DNA from: Xiashengella succiniciproducens
GTDB taxonomy: Bacteria; Bacteroidota; Bacteroidia; Bacteroidales; Marinilabiliaceae
DNA: 64,000 nt
NCBI RefSeq assembly: GCF_023674465.1
Contig: NZ_CP098400.1
Coordinates: 1,950,801 to 2,014,800 of the forward strand
Direction of reading: 5' to 3'
Numbering within the stretch: the stretch's first letter is position 1; each line of letters opens with the position of its first letter. Shown here piece by piece: positions 19,289-27,168 of the stretch. A program made the position numbers and the translations under genes. The notes under the pieces are model-generated. The model worked only from the letters and a program-made list of their open reading frames with translations, had not been told where the DNA came from and ran no database searches.

Positions 19289-20629
19289 ATGAATACCATA
19301 GCATTCAGACGTAAGTTTAGCGATATTTTGATTGACAAGTGCAGAGTCGCTAATAATGACATAATACTTGTGGCCTTTAGTGGAGGGGCTGACTCAATGG
19401 CCCTCCTCCACCTACTTAAAAATGAAGGCTGCAAGTGTATTGCTGCTCATTGTAATTTCCATCTGAGAGCAGATGAATCTGATGCCGATGCACTCTTTGC
19501 CGAGGAGGTTTGCAACAGACTAAAAGTTAGGTTTCATAAAACAGACTTTGACACCAGAACTTTCGCAGAGGAGCGTGGTCTGTCAATCGAGATGGCGGCA
19601 AGGCAACTGCGCTATGACTGGTTTGAAAAGCTTATGAAGGAAACCGGAGCCACTCTGTTGGCCACAGGCCACCATGGTAATGATAATATTGAGACTTTCT
19701 TCCTTAACCTGTCCAGGGGAACTGGGCTTAAGGGTTTGACCGGGATGTCATTCAGATCTGGCAGCATTATACGTCCCTTGCTCTTTGCCTCAGCGGACGA
19801 GATAAGAGACTACTGCAAAGTTGAGGGTTTTGACTACCGTATTGACTCGACAAACATTGAGAGCGACTATCAGCGCAACAAGATCCGCAACCTGATAGTT
19901 CCCCTCTTCGAGGAACTCAATCCCTCCTTCTTTGCAACAATGCAAAACAACCTAAGCTATCTCTCCGACACCTACGGCATTTTCAAGGCCGAGGCCGACA
20001 GCTTCAGGGAACGCATTGTCGCCCAGAGTGGTGACTCCATCCTTATCCCAATTGAAAATATTAAGGAACATCCATACAGAGGAGCCCTACTGTTTGAGAT
20101 CCTACAGCCATACGGCTTCCAGGGCCAAATGATTAGTGCCGTAATTAAAAGCCTTGACGGCATTCCAGGCAGGCAGTTTTTCTCCCACAGCCATCGACTG
20201 GTAGTGGATCGTTTCAACCTGCTTGTTGTGCCGATTACCGAACTTGACAAATCCTCCCATGCAATAGAAGGCGGAGTTAGCGAAATAAGTGTACCCATTA
20301 AAATGTCTATAAGCATCTTTGACAAGCCAGATAACTACAAGGTATCACGGGATCCAAATACAGCTCATTTTGATGCCGGACTTGTAGAATTCCCCTTATT
20401 CCTGAGAAAGTCTCAGCAGGGAGATCGCTTCATGCCTCTGGGCATGAAGCAGTTTAAAAAAATAAGCGACCTTTTCATTGATCTGAAAATGTCGCTTATT
20501 GATAAGGAAAACTCCTGGCTACTTTGTAATGGCGATGATATAATGTGGGTCGTTGGCGTCCGCATTGACGACCGTTACAAGATCAGAGCCAATACCAGGA
20601 AGATCCTTGAGATAAAGGTCAATCCATAA
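19289..20629 (+). CDS. tilS: tRNA(Ile)-lysidine synthetase
   Basis: The product has 446 residues, normal for TilS. The N-terminal PP-loop motif is FSGGADSMALLHLL (about residues 30-43). The ATPase core follows with AAHCNFHLR, TGHHGNDNIETFFLNLSRGTGLKGL and the RNKIRN motif. A C-terminal substrate-binding region ends with FIDLKMSL and VGVRIDDRYKI. It changes the wobble base of tRNA-Ile(CAU) to lysidine so that it reads AUA, an essential function. It shares a transcript with pabB (4-nt gap). Confidence 0.93.
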   Translation: MNTIAFRRKFSDILIDKCRVANNDIILVAFSGGADSMALLHLLKNEGCKCIAAHCNFHLRADESDADALFAEEVCNRLKVRFHKTDFDTRTFAEERGLSIEMAARQLRYDWFEKLMKETGATLLATGHHGNDNIETFFLNLSRGTGLKGLTGMSFRSGSIIRPLLFASADEIRDYCKVEGFDYRIDSTNIESDYQRNKIRNLIVPLFEELNPSFFATMQNNLSYLSDTYGIFKAEADSFRERIVAQSGDSILIPIENIKEHPYRGALLFEILQPYGFQGQMISAVIKSLDGIPGRQFFSHSHRLVVDRFNLLVVPITELDKSSHAIEGGVSEISVPIKMSISIFDKPDNYKVSRDPNTAHFDAGLVEFPLFLRKSQQGDRFMPLGMKQFKKISDLFIDLKMSLIDKENSWLLCNGDDIMWVVGVRIDDRYKIRANTRKILEIKVNP

Positions 20630-20682
20630 TTAAGCCTTTTACTCACAGCATATCCATTCCCAACGCTAGAGTTAAACCCGTA

Positions 20683-21459
20683 TCAGCCCTCAACATTTTT
20701 CCTTACCCTGTTGATAAAGGTAAGTAGTCCGTCTGTATCTCTGGCATTGATAAGTTCCAGCAGATCTTTGAGTTCCTTTCTGATCATCTCAACCTGTCCG
20801 ACGGTATAGGGGTTGAACAGTATTTCGGTGAGCAGATAGTCGTCTTCTGACAACAGTCCCTTTGCAATATCCATATGCTTCCGGAAGGTAGTTCCCGGTG
20901 CATCCTGCTTCTTCATACAGGCCGCAAACACAAGAGTTGACGAGAAGGGAATTGACAGTGAGTAGGCTATTGTTTCGTCGTGCTCATCAAAGGAATACTG
21001 ATGTATATTTAGCTTCAGAGATCCGAAGAAATCCTTGAAAAAGGCCTTGCCGAGATGGTCAGACTCGGTAATGATAATTGCATGGTGCTCGCTCAGATCC
21101 TTCAGGTTGGCAAAGGTCGGACCAAACATCGGGTGGGTTGAAACGAAGCGGCGGCCTGTGCTTTTGTAAAACTCATGGAATCCTGTCTTAACAGAGGCTA
21201 TATCGCTTAGGATACAGCTTTCAGGCAGATAGGGCAGCACCTCCTTAAAAGTTTGTATAGTATATTTCAGCGTTACACAATTGATAAGGAGCTCTGGGGC
21301 AAACTCCCTGATCTCCTCAAATGTTGTAAGCCTTTGGGTGTTGAAAACATACCTCAGACGTTCCTTGTTGGAATCGTAAACCGCAACTTCATGTTGCAGA
21401 CAAAGGGCATCAGTTAGCCATGTACCCATCTTGCCTGCCCCGAGCACGCAAATTTTCAT
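20683..21459 (-). CDS. tyrA: Prephenate dehydrogenase
   Basis: The product has 258 residues. An N-terminal Rossmann motif CVLGAGKMGTWL (residues 3-14) binds NAD(P). LSDIASVKTGF and the FVSTHPMFGPTF motif (about residues 100-111) carry the conserved His of the prephenate dehydrogenase active site. A helical C-terminal domain follows, and there is no ACT domain. It oxidatively decarboxylates prephenate to 4-hydroxyphenylpyruvate for tyrosine. It is the last gene of the aromatic operon. Its ATG overlaps the stop of the upstream gene by one base (TGATG), which implies translational coupling. Confidence 0.9.
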   Translation of the reverse strand: MKICVLGAGKMGTWLTDALCLQHEVAVYDSNKERLRYVFNTQRLTTFEEIREFAPELLINCVTLKYTIQTFKEVLPYLPESCILSDIASVKTGFHEFYKSTGRRFVSTHPMFGPTFANLKDLSEHHAIIITESDHLGKAFFKDFFGSLKLNIHQYSFDEHDETIAYSLSIPFSSTLVFAACMKKQDAPGTTFRKHMDIAKGLLSEDDYLLTEILFNPYTVGQVEMIRKELKDLLELINARDTDGLLTFINRVRKNVEG

Positions 21460-22562
21460 CAGTTATCCTCCTTCTTCTTAAGTTCTTTGTTCATTACAGC
21501 ACTCTGACATCTGATTGACTCTTCGTGAATTGATTCGAAAATCTCAGTAACGAAGTCCGCATTCAGGCTACGGCTCTCGGCCTTGGCCTTACGGTCGTTC
21601 ATAATCTCGTCATACCTGCGTGCCTGAAGTATTGTGATATTGTTTTCATACTTATATCTACCTATGGCTTCAGAGATTTTCATTCTCTCCTTGAGTATGT
21701 CTAGCAACTGGTTGTCAAGTTTGTCAATCTGTTTTCTCAGTTCATCGAGAGTGTTACGGGGAGTATCACCAATCTTCGGGCGTCTCAGTACCAGATTGTC
21801 GAGAATACCCTTTAGAGTTTCAGGTGTAATCTGTTGCGATGCATCACTCCACGCTTTATCAGGATTGCAGTGAGTTTCGATGATCAGACCATCAAAACTA
21901 AGGTCCATTGCTTCCTGGCAGATCTCAGCAATCAAAGAGCGCTTACCACCTATATGGCTTGGGTCTGTTATGATAGGGATTTCGGGAAAACGCCTGCGCA
22001 ACTCGATAGGTATCTGCCATTGCGGATGGTTGCGGAATTCCGACTTATCGTAGGTACTAAAGCCACGGTGAATTGCAGCCAGCTGGGTAATGCCGGCATT
22101 ATTGAGACGTTCGAAAGCCCCAATCCAGAGTTCAAGGTCAGGATTTACAGGGTTCTTGACAAGCACCGGAATATCAATGCCCTTGAGGGCATCTGCAACC
22201 TCCTGCACTGCAAAAGGGTTGGCTGATGTTCTTGCTCCTATCCACATAATATCAACACCATATTTAATGGCTTCATATACATGGTGAGCATTGGCAACCT
22301 CAACACCGATAAACATACCTGTTTCTTCCTTTACCCTCTTTAGCCATGGGAGACCGATGGAACCCACACCTTCGAAGGCTCCCGGACGGGTACGTGGTTT
22401 CCATATACCGGCTCTGAATATCTTCACTCCCATATCTGATAGTTGCTGCGCAGTGTTGAGGGTCTGTTCCTCAGTCTCGGCACTGCAGGGGCCTGATATA
22501 ATGATGGGCCGTTTGAGCTCAAGGCCCGGCAATCTGATCGGTTCAATCTTCAACTGTGACAT
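21459..22562 (-). CDS. Bifunctional 3-deoxy-7-phosphoheptulonate (DAHP) synthase / chorismate mutase
   Basis: The product has 367 residues. The first about 260 form a DAHP synthase of the smaller AroA(I-beta)/KDOPS-like type: SGPCSAE, FRAGIWKPRTRPGAFEG, WIGARTSANPF, AAIHRGFSTY, DPSHIGGKR and IETHCNPD. Residues about 272-355 are an AroQ-type chorismate mutase (DELRKQIDKLDNQLLDIL, ERMKISEAIGRYK). The fusion joins the entry reaction of the shikimate pathway to the branch-point reaction that makes prephenate. It lies between the aminotransferase (5-nt gap) and tyrA, so all enzymes around prephenate are made from one mRNA controlled by the attenuator at 24682-24840. Confidence 0.92.
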   Translation of the reverse strand: MSQLKIEPIRLPGLELKRPIIISGPCSAETEEQTLNTAQQLSDMGVKIFRAGIWKPRTRPGAFEGVGSIGLPWLKRVKEETGMFIGVEVANAHHVYEAIKYGVDIMWIGARTSANPFAVQEVADALKGIDIPVLVKNPVNPDLELWIGAFERLNNAGITQLAAIHRGFSTYDKSEFRNHPQWQIPIELRRRFPEIPIITDPSHIGGKRSLIAEICQEAMDLSFDGLIIETHCNPDKAWSDASQQITPETLKGILDNLVLRRPKIGDTPRNTLDELRKQIDKLDNQLLDILKERMKISEAIGRYKYENNITILQARRYDEIMNDRKAKAESRSLNADFVTEIFESIHEESIRCQSAVMNKELKKKEDN

Positions 22563-22566
22563 CTTT

Positions 22567-23739
22567 TCAGTTTTTTACGATTAGGTTAATTCTTCTTATA
22601 GCTTCTTTCAAAACTTCTACTGTGCAACACAGAGATATCCTTATATAACGACTTCCGTTGGTGCCGAATATAAAACCGGGGGTCAGAAACACATTAGCCT
22701 TATCCAGTATCAGGTCACTTAGTTCCCCGGCATCAGTATAGGATGCAGGAATACGTCCCCAGACAAAGAGTCCCACCTGCCCGGGATCATACTCACATTT
22801 TAGCAGGTCCATAATCTCAAACACCAGTTTGCGGCGTTCGGCATAAATCTCATTCAGCTGTCTGTACCAGTCATCGTCACATTCAAGCGCCTTGACTGCA
22901 GCGTCCTGTAAGCCTCTGAACATACCCGAGTCCATATTGCTCTTGACACGCAGTATGTAGTCGATAAATTCCTTGTTGGATGCCACCATTCCGATACGCC
23001 AGCCCGCCATATTGTGCGATTTGCTCAGCGAATTGAGTTCGATGGCTATGTCCTTAGCACCTTCAACAGCCAAAAGGCTGCTTGGTTTAGGATTCAGCAC
23101 AAAACTGTAGGGATTATCATTACAAATAATAATGCTATGCTTCTTACCAAAGGCGATAATCTTCTTCATCACCTCAGGATCGGCCTGGGCTCCTGTAGGC
23201 ATATTGGGATAGTTGAGCCACATCAGCTTTACCCTGGAAAGGTCATTATCCCTTTCGATGGCAGCCAGGTCGGGCTGCCAACTGTTTTCCTCGCGCAGGT
23301 CGTAAAATCTTACCTCGGCACCAACGAGACGGGCAACAGCCTGATATGTTGGGTAACCGGGATCAGGAATCAGCACCTCATCACCTGGATTCAAAAAGGC
23401 CATTGATATATGCATGATACCTTCCTTTGATCCCATAAGAGGCAGGATCTCGGAGGCAGGATCCAGTTCCACTCCATAGTTTTTGCCGTACCAGTTGGCA
23501 AACGCCTTGCGGAGAGCCGGAATACCTATATAGCTTTGATATCCGTGTACATTATCCAGTTGTGCAGTCTGGGTCAGGGCTTCAATAACATCCGGAGCAG
23601 GCTTCCTGTCCGGACTTCCTATACCCAGGTTAATTACATCCTTTCCTTCGGAGCGCATCTTGTCAATCTGTTTCAGCTTGACTGAGAAGTAGTACTCCTG
23701 AACATTGTTGACTCTGTCAGCAGGTCTAATCATTTTCAT
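22567..23739 (-). CDS. Class I/II PLP-dependent aminotransferase, probably aromatic
   Basis: The product has 390 residues of fold type I. Visible motifs are NLGIGSPDRKP, DPGYPTYQAVA, the N-x-P-x-x-x-T-G-like LNYPNMPTG, ICNDNPYSF and the PLP-lysine motif LSKSHNMAGWRIG (about residues 233-245). A late RISL matches the substrate carboxylate-binding Arg region. The family includes LL-diaminopimelate and aromatic aminotransferases. Placement between pheA and the DAHP synthase/chorismate mutase gene indicates transamination of phenylpyruvate and hydroxyphenylpyruvate. It starts 5 nt after the pheA stop. Confidence 0.85.
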   Translation of the reverse strand: MKMIRPADRVNNVQEYYFSVKLKQIDKMRSEGKDVINLGIGSPDRKPAPDVIEALTQTAQLDNVHGYQSYIGIPALRKAFANWYGKNYGVELDPASEILPLMGSKEGIMHISMAFLNPGDEVLIPDPGYPTYQAVARLVGAEVRFYDLREENSWQPDLAAIERDNDLSRVKLMWLNYPNMPTGAQADPEVMKKIIAFGKKHSIIICNDNPYSFVLNPKPSSLLAVEGAKDIAIELNSLSKSHNMAGWRIGMVASNKEFIDYILRVKSNMDSGMFRGLQDAAVKALECDDDWYRQLNEIYAERRKLVFEIMDLLKCEYDPGQVGLFVWGRIPASYTDAGELSDLILDKANVFLTPGFIFGTNGSRYIRISLCCTVEVLKEAIRRINLIVKN

Positions 23740-23744
23740 GGGTT

Positions 23745-24656
23745 TTATTTCTTATTGCTTGTCTGTGCTTTGGCTACGGGAGCTCCGCCATTTGTAACAT
23801 ACAGTGTGTCGGCGGCTTCATATTCTCCCAGTTCGGTAAGATTGCGCGTCAAAGGACGGATTGCATCAAGAGACTGATGATATCGCTGATAGTCGTTGTA
23901 TATAACATCAATGTAAAACAGGTACTCCCACTCCATCCCTATTACCGGCAGAGATTGTATCTTGGTAAGGTTGATGCTGTAAAAGGCAAGTATTGTGAGA
24001 ACTTTGGAAAGACTACCCTCTTCGTGTGGCAGTGAGAAAACAAGAGAGGCCTTATTGAGGCGCCCCATTGACAGTAACCTTGCTCCCTCCTCTTCGTCTC
24101 TTGGTCCTACTATCAAAAACCTTGTGTAGTTGTGCTTATTGGTTTCAATATCCTTGGCAAGTATCTCCAGATTATACATTTTGGCTGCAAGTGAAGAGGC
24201 TATTGCAGCTATGCCCTTTAGATTACCTTCACTAATCTTCTTGGCACTAAGAGCGGTATCTTCCGACTCTATCAACCTAATATGGGGATAGCGCATCAAG
24301 AAATCCTCGCACTGAGCCAAAGCCATTGGGTGGGAATGCACCTCCCTTATATCTTCAATCCTCTGACCAGGCAAAGCCATCAGCTGGTGCTTGATCCTAA
24401 GTCTTTGTTCCCCTCGCACCCTCAATCCAGAATCCTTAAGTAAAGTGTAGTTGGCCAGAATGCTTCCCACAAGGGTATTCTCTATTGCAACAATCCCAAA
24501 CATAGAGGGGTCTTCCTTTACCTTACTGAAAAGCTCATGAAAGGTCATACAAGGTTCAAGAGTTACCTCCTTGTCGCGAAAGTATGTGCGTGCTGCAATA
24601 TCATGGTTAGCCCCGGGCCATCCCTGTATTGCTACTTTTACTGTCTCATGACTCAT
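23745..24656 (-). CDS. pheA: Prephenate dehydratase
   Basis: The product has 303 residues. The catalytic domain has VAIQGWPGANHD, GIVAIENTLVGSI, VHSHPMALAQC and the signature with the catalytic Thr, YTRFLIVGP (about residues 178-186). An ACT domain follows at about residues 200-280 (LPHEEGSLSKVLTILAF). The Phe-binding ESRP motif of the E. coli ACT domain corresponds here to QSLP, so feedback by phenylalanine may differ. It makes phenylpyruvate and is the first gene of the aromatic operon. It is preceded by a Phe/Tyr leader peptide and attenuator, so transcription should rise when charged tRNA-Phe or tRNA-Tyr falls. Confidence 0.93.
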   Translation of the reverse strand: MSHETVKVAIQGWPGANHDIAARTYFRDKEVTLEPCMTFHELFSKVKEDPSMFGIVAIENTLVGSILANYTLLKDSGLRVRGEQRLRIKHQLMALPGQRIEDIREVHSHPMALAQCEDFLMRYPHIRLIESEDTALSAKKISEGNLKGIAAIASSLAAKMYNLEILAKDIETNKHNYTRFLIVGPRDEEEGARLLSMGRLNKASLVFSLPHEEGSLSKVLTILAFYSINLTKIQSLPVIGMEWEYLFYIDVIYNDYQRYHQSLDAIRPLTRNLTELGEYEAADTLYVTNGGAPVAKAQTSNKK

Positions 24657-24681
24657 TTGATGCTATTTTATCTATAGGTTG

Positions 24682-24721
24682 AGAAAACAAAAAATCCCGC
24701 CCCTTTAACAGGGGCGGGATT
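24682..24721 (-). terminator. Attenuator terminator in the pheA operon leader
   Basis: On the minus strand, AATCCCGCCCC, a 7-nt loop and GGGGCGGGATT form a perfect 11-bp stem (24693-24721). It is followed by TTTTTTGTTTT. It stands 36 nt before the pheA ATG and after the leader peptide ORF, so it must end transcription before the operon unless it is disrupted. Its 5' arm can instead pair with 24770-24778. Confidence 0.9.
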
Positions 24722-24753
24722 CATCATATCTGTGCTTCCTTTTATTGCTTCAC

Positions 24754-24840
24754 TTAGGCATAACAATAACCCACCCCTTTTTGGCTGTAAAACCAAAAAA
24801 AGAAATAAAAGAAGTAATAAAAGAAAGAGTAGCTTCTCAT
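24754..24840 (-). CDS. Phe/Tyr-rich leader peptide of the aromatic amino acid operon
   Basis: An ORF of 28 codons runs from ATG at 24840 to TAA at 24754-24756. It encodes MRSYSFFYYFFYFFFWFY and then ten further residues ending GYCYA. Eight Phe, seven Tyr and one Trp make 16 of 28 residues aromatic, most of them in an uninterrupted block at positions 4-18. This is the hallmark of ribosome-mediated attenuation. It lies between a good promoter (24863-24892) and a perfect terminator (24693-24721), in the right order upstream of pheA. Codons 21-24 contain the sequence that can form the antiterminator, so a ribosome at the stop codon would mask it and one stalled in the aromatic block would not. 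No Shine-Dalgarno is evident, as is usual in this phylum. Confidence 0.92.
   Translation of the reverse strand: MRSYSFFYYFFYFFFWFYSQKGVGYCYA
24770..24778 (-). promoter_or_regulatory. Antiterminator strand of the pheA attenuator
   Basis: RNA AGGGGUGGG, inside the leader peptide ORF, can form 9 pairs (one G-U) with CCCGCCCCU, the 5' arm and loop edge of the terminator. The two structures are mutually exclusive. Confidence 0.85.
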
Positions 24841-24862
24841 CACAATTGTTATTTACACACTA

Positions 24863-24892
24863 CAAAATTATAGATAATTATTACACATGCAA
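24863..24892 (-). promoter_or_regulatory. Promoter of the pheA operon leader
   Basis: On the minus strand TTG (24890-24892), a 19-nt spacer and TAATTTTG (24863-24870) give a full match to the Bacteroidota consensus TTG-N19-TAnnTTTG. Transcription should start about 15-20 nt before the leader ATG at 24840. Confidence 0.75.
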
Positions 24893-24931
24893 GCCCTCCC
24901 TGCAAAAAATGAAAATAAAATTTACAAGTCC

Positions 24932-24968
24932 GTGACAATTTGTGACAGCCTGTGGAAAAGCAGTGACA
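24932..24968 (+). promoter_or_regulatory. Tandem operator array, site 1 (GTGACA repeats)
   Basis: Half-sites are GTGACA (24932), GTGACA (24942), GTGGAA (24952) and GTGACA (24963). Starts are 10, 10 and 11 nt apart, all on one face of the helix, as expected for an OmpR/PhoB-family regulator. The core 16-mer GTGACAATTTGTGACA recurs unchanged at 27858. In both places it ends exactly 41 nt before a TAnnTTTG box. The likely regulator is the response regulator at 27169. Confidence 0.82.
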
Positions 24969-24988
24969 CCCCTACATAATTGGCACCA

Positions 24989-24996
24989 TACCTTTG
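24989..24996 (+). promoter_or_regulatory. -7 box for the secreted 136-aa protein gene
   Basis: TACCTTTG matches TAnnTTTG, 45 nt before the ATG at 25042. The normal -33 position has no TTG and is occupied by the last operator half-site, which fits activator dependence. Confidence 0.65.
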
Positions 24997-25041
24997 TCAT
25001 ATCGAAATAAAACAAATGTGTCACTCAAAAACTATATAACA

Positions 25042-25452
25042 ATGAAAACTCTGATGATTACTCTGGCTATGTTCTTCTTCATGAATGTTGTAAAAGGACA
25101 AGGTTTCACAACCGACTTCGCTGTAACAGATAACGACACTATCTTCTGTAAGACTCTCACAGTAGGACATAAATATGTTACCTGCAAGAAAGACGATGGC
25201 GCAAAGATCAAGATCAAAAAAGTTGATCTTCTCAAGTATGCATGCGACGGACGCTTGTGGGAGAAGATGCCTGTTATAGACGAAACCACTGGAAAGGTAC
25301 AATATGCAATGCTTGAAATGATAGCATATAAGAATGGTACAGCTATCTACAAGGAAAACAGATATAGTCTAAAGGAAGACAACTACCAGGCCTGGTACCA
25401 CCATAATAATGTCAATGATAATATGATCAGTCAGAAGCTTACACAACGATAA
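25042..25452 (+). CDS. Secreted protein of unknown function, likely target of the adjacent two-component system
   Basis: The product has 136 residues. The ATG at 25042 opens a clear signal peptide (MKTLMITLAMFFFMNVVKGQ). An upstream in-frame TTG at 24994 falls in the promoter and is rejected. The mature part is small and Lys-rich. It has a block DTIFCKTLTVGHKYVTCKKD (two Cys, about residues 32-51), then KIKIKKVDLLKYACDG and a Tyr/Asn-rich tail. I do not recognise the family. The gene is monocistronic, bounded by the operator and promoter at 24932-24996 and the terminator at 25539-25573. Confidence 0.75.
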   Translation: MKTLMITLAMFFFMNVVKGQGFTTDFAVTDNDTIFCKTLTVGHKYVTCKKDDGAKIKIKKVDLLKYACDGRLWEKMPVIDETTGKVQYAMLEMIAYKNGTAIYKENRYSLKEDNYQAWYHHNNVNDNMISQKLTQR

Positions 25453-25538
25453 ACCATTGTCCCACTATCGAAAACTGAGTATTGTTGCAAATAACGTTTC
25501 ATAGATTTGATTGAGTAGTGTTAGTTATTGACTGATCC

Positions 25539-25573
25539 AAAGGAAGAGAATCTTCAGTGATTCTCTTCCTTTT
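25539..25573 (+). terminator. Intrinsic terminator
   Basis: Perfect 14-bp arms AAAGGAAGAGAATC and GATTCTCTTCCTTT enclose a 6-nt loop and end in a T-run. It separates the secreted protein gene from the kinase gene. Confidence 0.88.
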
Positions 25574-25618
25574 ATGTTCTGATAAGGCAATATTGGTTAA
25601 TTTTAAGGTCAGAATGAC

Positions 25619-27166
25619 ATGAAGCAGATGAAGAAATCTCTTAACAAAATACTGGCAGGGCTTACCTTACTTATTTTGCTCCCGCTTGCTGTTGCCATCC
25701 TGTATGAGTACACCAGGATTAACGAAAACGAGGAGCTCATTACCAGCGTATACAAGGAACAGCTTGAAACAATTATCTCGTCAGTCAATTACTACTCTGA
25801 GGATATAATGTCCAACTGGGCTGGCCGTATTGATGTTTGGATGATGCACCCTTCTGACAGTACTGTATTAAAACTGCTTACAAGTGAAAACAGTTCTATC
25901 TTAGCTATATATGCAGCTCAGCGCTCTACCGATTTGAATACTATCTATAGTAGCGGTAATGAAGGCAACAGCACCTTTGTCAGCCAACTGCTTAAGAAGG
26001 AGCGTCAGACTATTGGTAAACTAATCAGCTATCATAAAAGTAACTATAGGAAGTTTCACTCCTTCGAGACTCCAGATGGTGTCTTAATGACCTTTATTAC
26101 TGTAGACAAGAACTTGGAATATGTACCGATACTCATCGAACTGGACCTTCGTCAGTTTATACACCAGCATATCAGTTCCCGCATCCAGGATATAGCAAAG
26201 GATAAGTTTCTTATTAGGATATTCCACGAAGCATCCGGTGCTACTGTTTATACAAGTGATAAGGAAATGCCGAGCCACATGACCTTTGACAAGGAAGGTG
26301 GAATGTGGCTCTTCCCCGGTCTTAGCATAGGCATCACGTTAAGGAATGAAAGCATAGCAGACCTTGCATCCAGACGCGTCAAGGAAGGGCTTATACTGGC
26401 AGCCCTTGTAATGGCTGTTCTGGTTGTTGGGATTTGGTTTATCTACTCCAGTGTCAAAAAGGAAGTCAACCTTGCTCAGATAAAGTCCGAGTTTATTTCA
26501 AATGTATCTCACGAGATCCGCACCCCGCTTGCTCTGATAAGCATGTATGCCGAGACTCTGGAGATGGGAAGGGTCAACTCACCTGAAAAGGCCAGGGAGT
26601 ATTACCAAACCATAAACAGTGAGAGCCAGAGACTTAATGCTATGGTTGACAAGATTCTCAACTTCTCCCGCATGGAGAAAGGTCGGTATAAGTTTAAAAC
26701 CGAGGTGTGCAACTTATATAATATCTGTGCTGAAGTACTAGGTAATTATCAGGAACATTATAACGGGGCTGATATTAGTTTTAATGCTGACAGCCTACTT
26801 CCTGAAATCCTTGCCGACAAGGTCTCAGTCAGCGAAGCCTTGCTCAACCTCATCGACAATGCTGTGAAATACAGCAGGGATAACAAGAAGATTGAGATTA
26901 CAACAGGTCATGAAGACAGGATGTGCTTCGTAGAGGTGAAGGACAACGGAATAGGTATTTCAAAGAAGGATCAAAAACATATATTCGACAGGTTTTACCG
27001 CGTTACGCGGCAAAACCTTGCTAATGAGGTAAAAGGTACCGGACTGGGTCTCTCAATAGTATGTGAGACTATGAAGGCTCACAAGGGTCGTGTCACAGTA
27101 CAGAGCAAGCCCGGTGCAGGTTCAAGTTTTAGATTATATTTCCCAGTAATTCGCAAATCCAATTGA
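25619..27166 (+). CDS. Membrane sensor histidine kinase
   Basis: The product has 515 residues (an ATG nine bases further in is also possible). TM1 is about residues 10-28 and TM2 about 258-278. Between them is a periplasmic sensor domain of about 230 residues with no recognised fold. The cytoplasmic part has the HisKA box SNVSHEIRTPLALIS with phospho-accepting His about 298. It also has N-box LLNLIDNAVKYS, G1 VKDNGIGIS, F-box FDRFYR and G2 KGTGLGLSIV. It should autophosphorylate on an external signal and pass phosphate to the regulator whose gene starts 2 nt after its stop. Genes on both sides carry the GTGACA operator, so it probably governs its own neighbourhood. The signal is unknown; the jelly-roll proteins downstream hint at a carbohydrate or envelope cue. 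Confidence 0.92.
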   Translation: MKQMKKSLNKILAGLTLLILLPLAVAILYEYTRINENEELITSVYKEQLETIISSVNYYSEDIMSNWAGRIDVWMMHPSDSTVLKLLTSENSSILAIYAAQRSTDLNTIYSSGNEGNSTFVSQLLKKERQTIGKLISYHKSNYRKFHSFETPDGVLMTFITVDKNLEYVPILIELDLRQFIHQHISSRIQDIAKDKFLIRIFHEASGATVYTSDKEMPSHMTFDKEGGMWLFPGLSIGITLRNESIADLASRRVKEGLILAALVMAVLVVGIWFIYSSVKKEVNLAQIKSEFISNVSHEIRTPLALISMYAETLEMGRVNSPEKAREYYQTINSESQRLNAMVDKILNFSRMEKGRYKFKTEVCNLYNICAEVLGNYQEHYNGADISFNADSLLPEILADKVSVSEALLNLIDNAVKYSRDNKKIEITTGHEDRMCFVEVKDNGIGISKKDQKHIFDRFYRVTRQNLANEVKGTGLGLSIVCETMKAHKGRVTVQSKPGAGSSFRLYFPVIRKSN

Positions 27167-27168
27167 TC

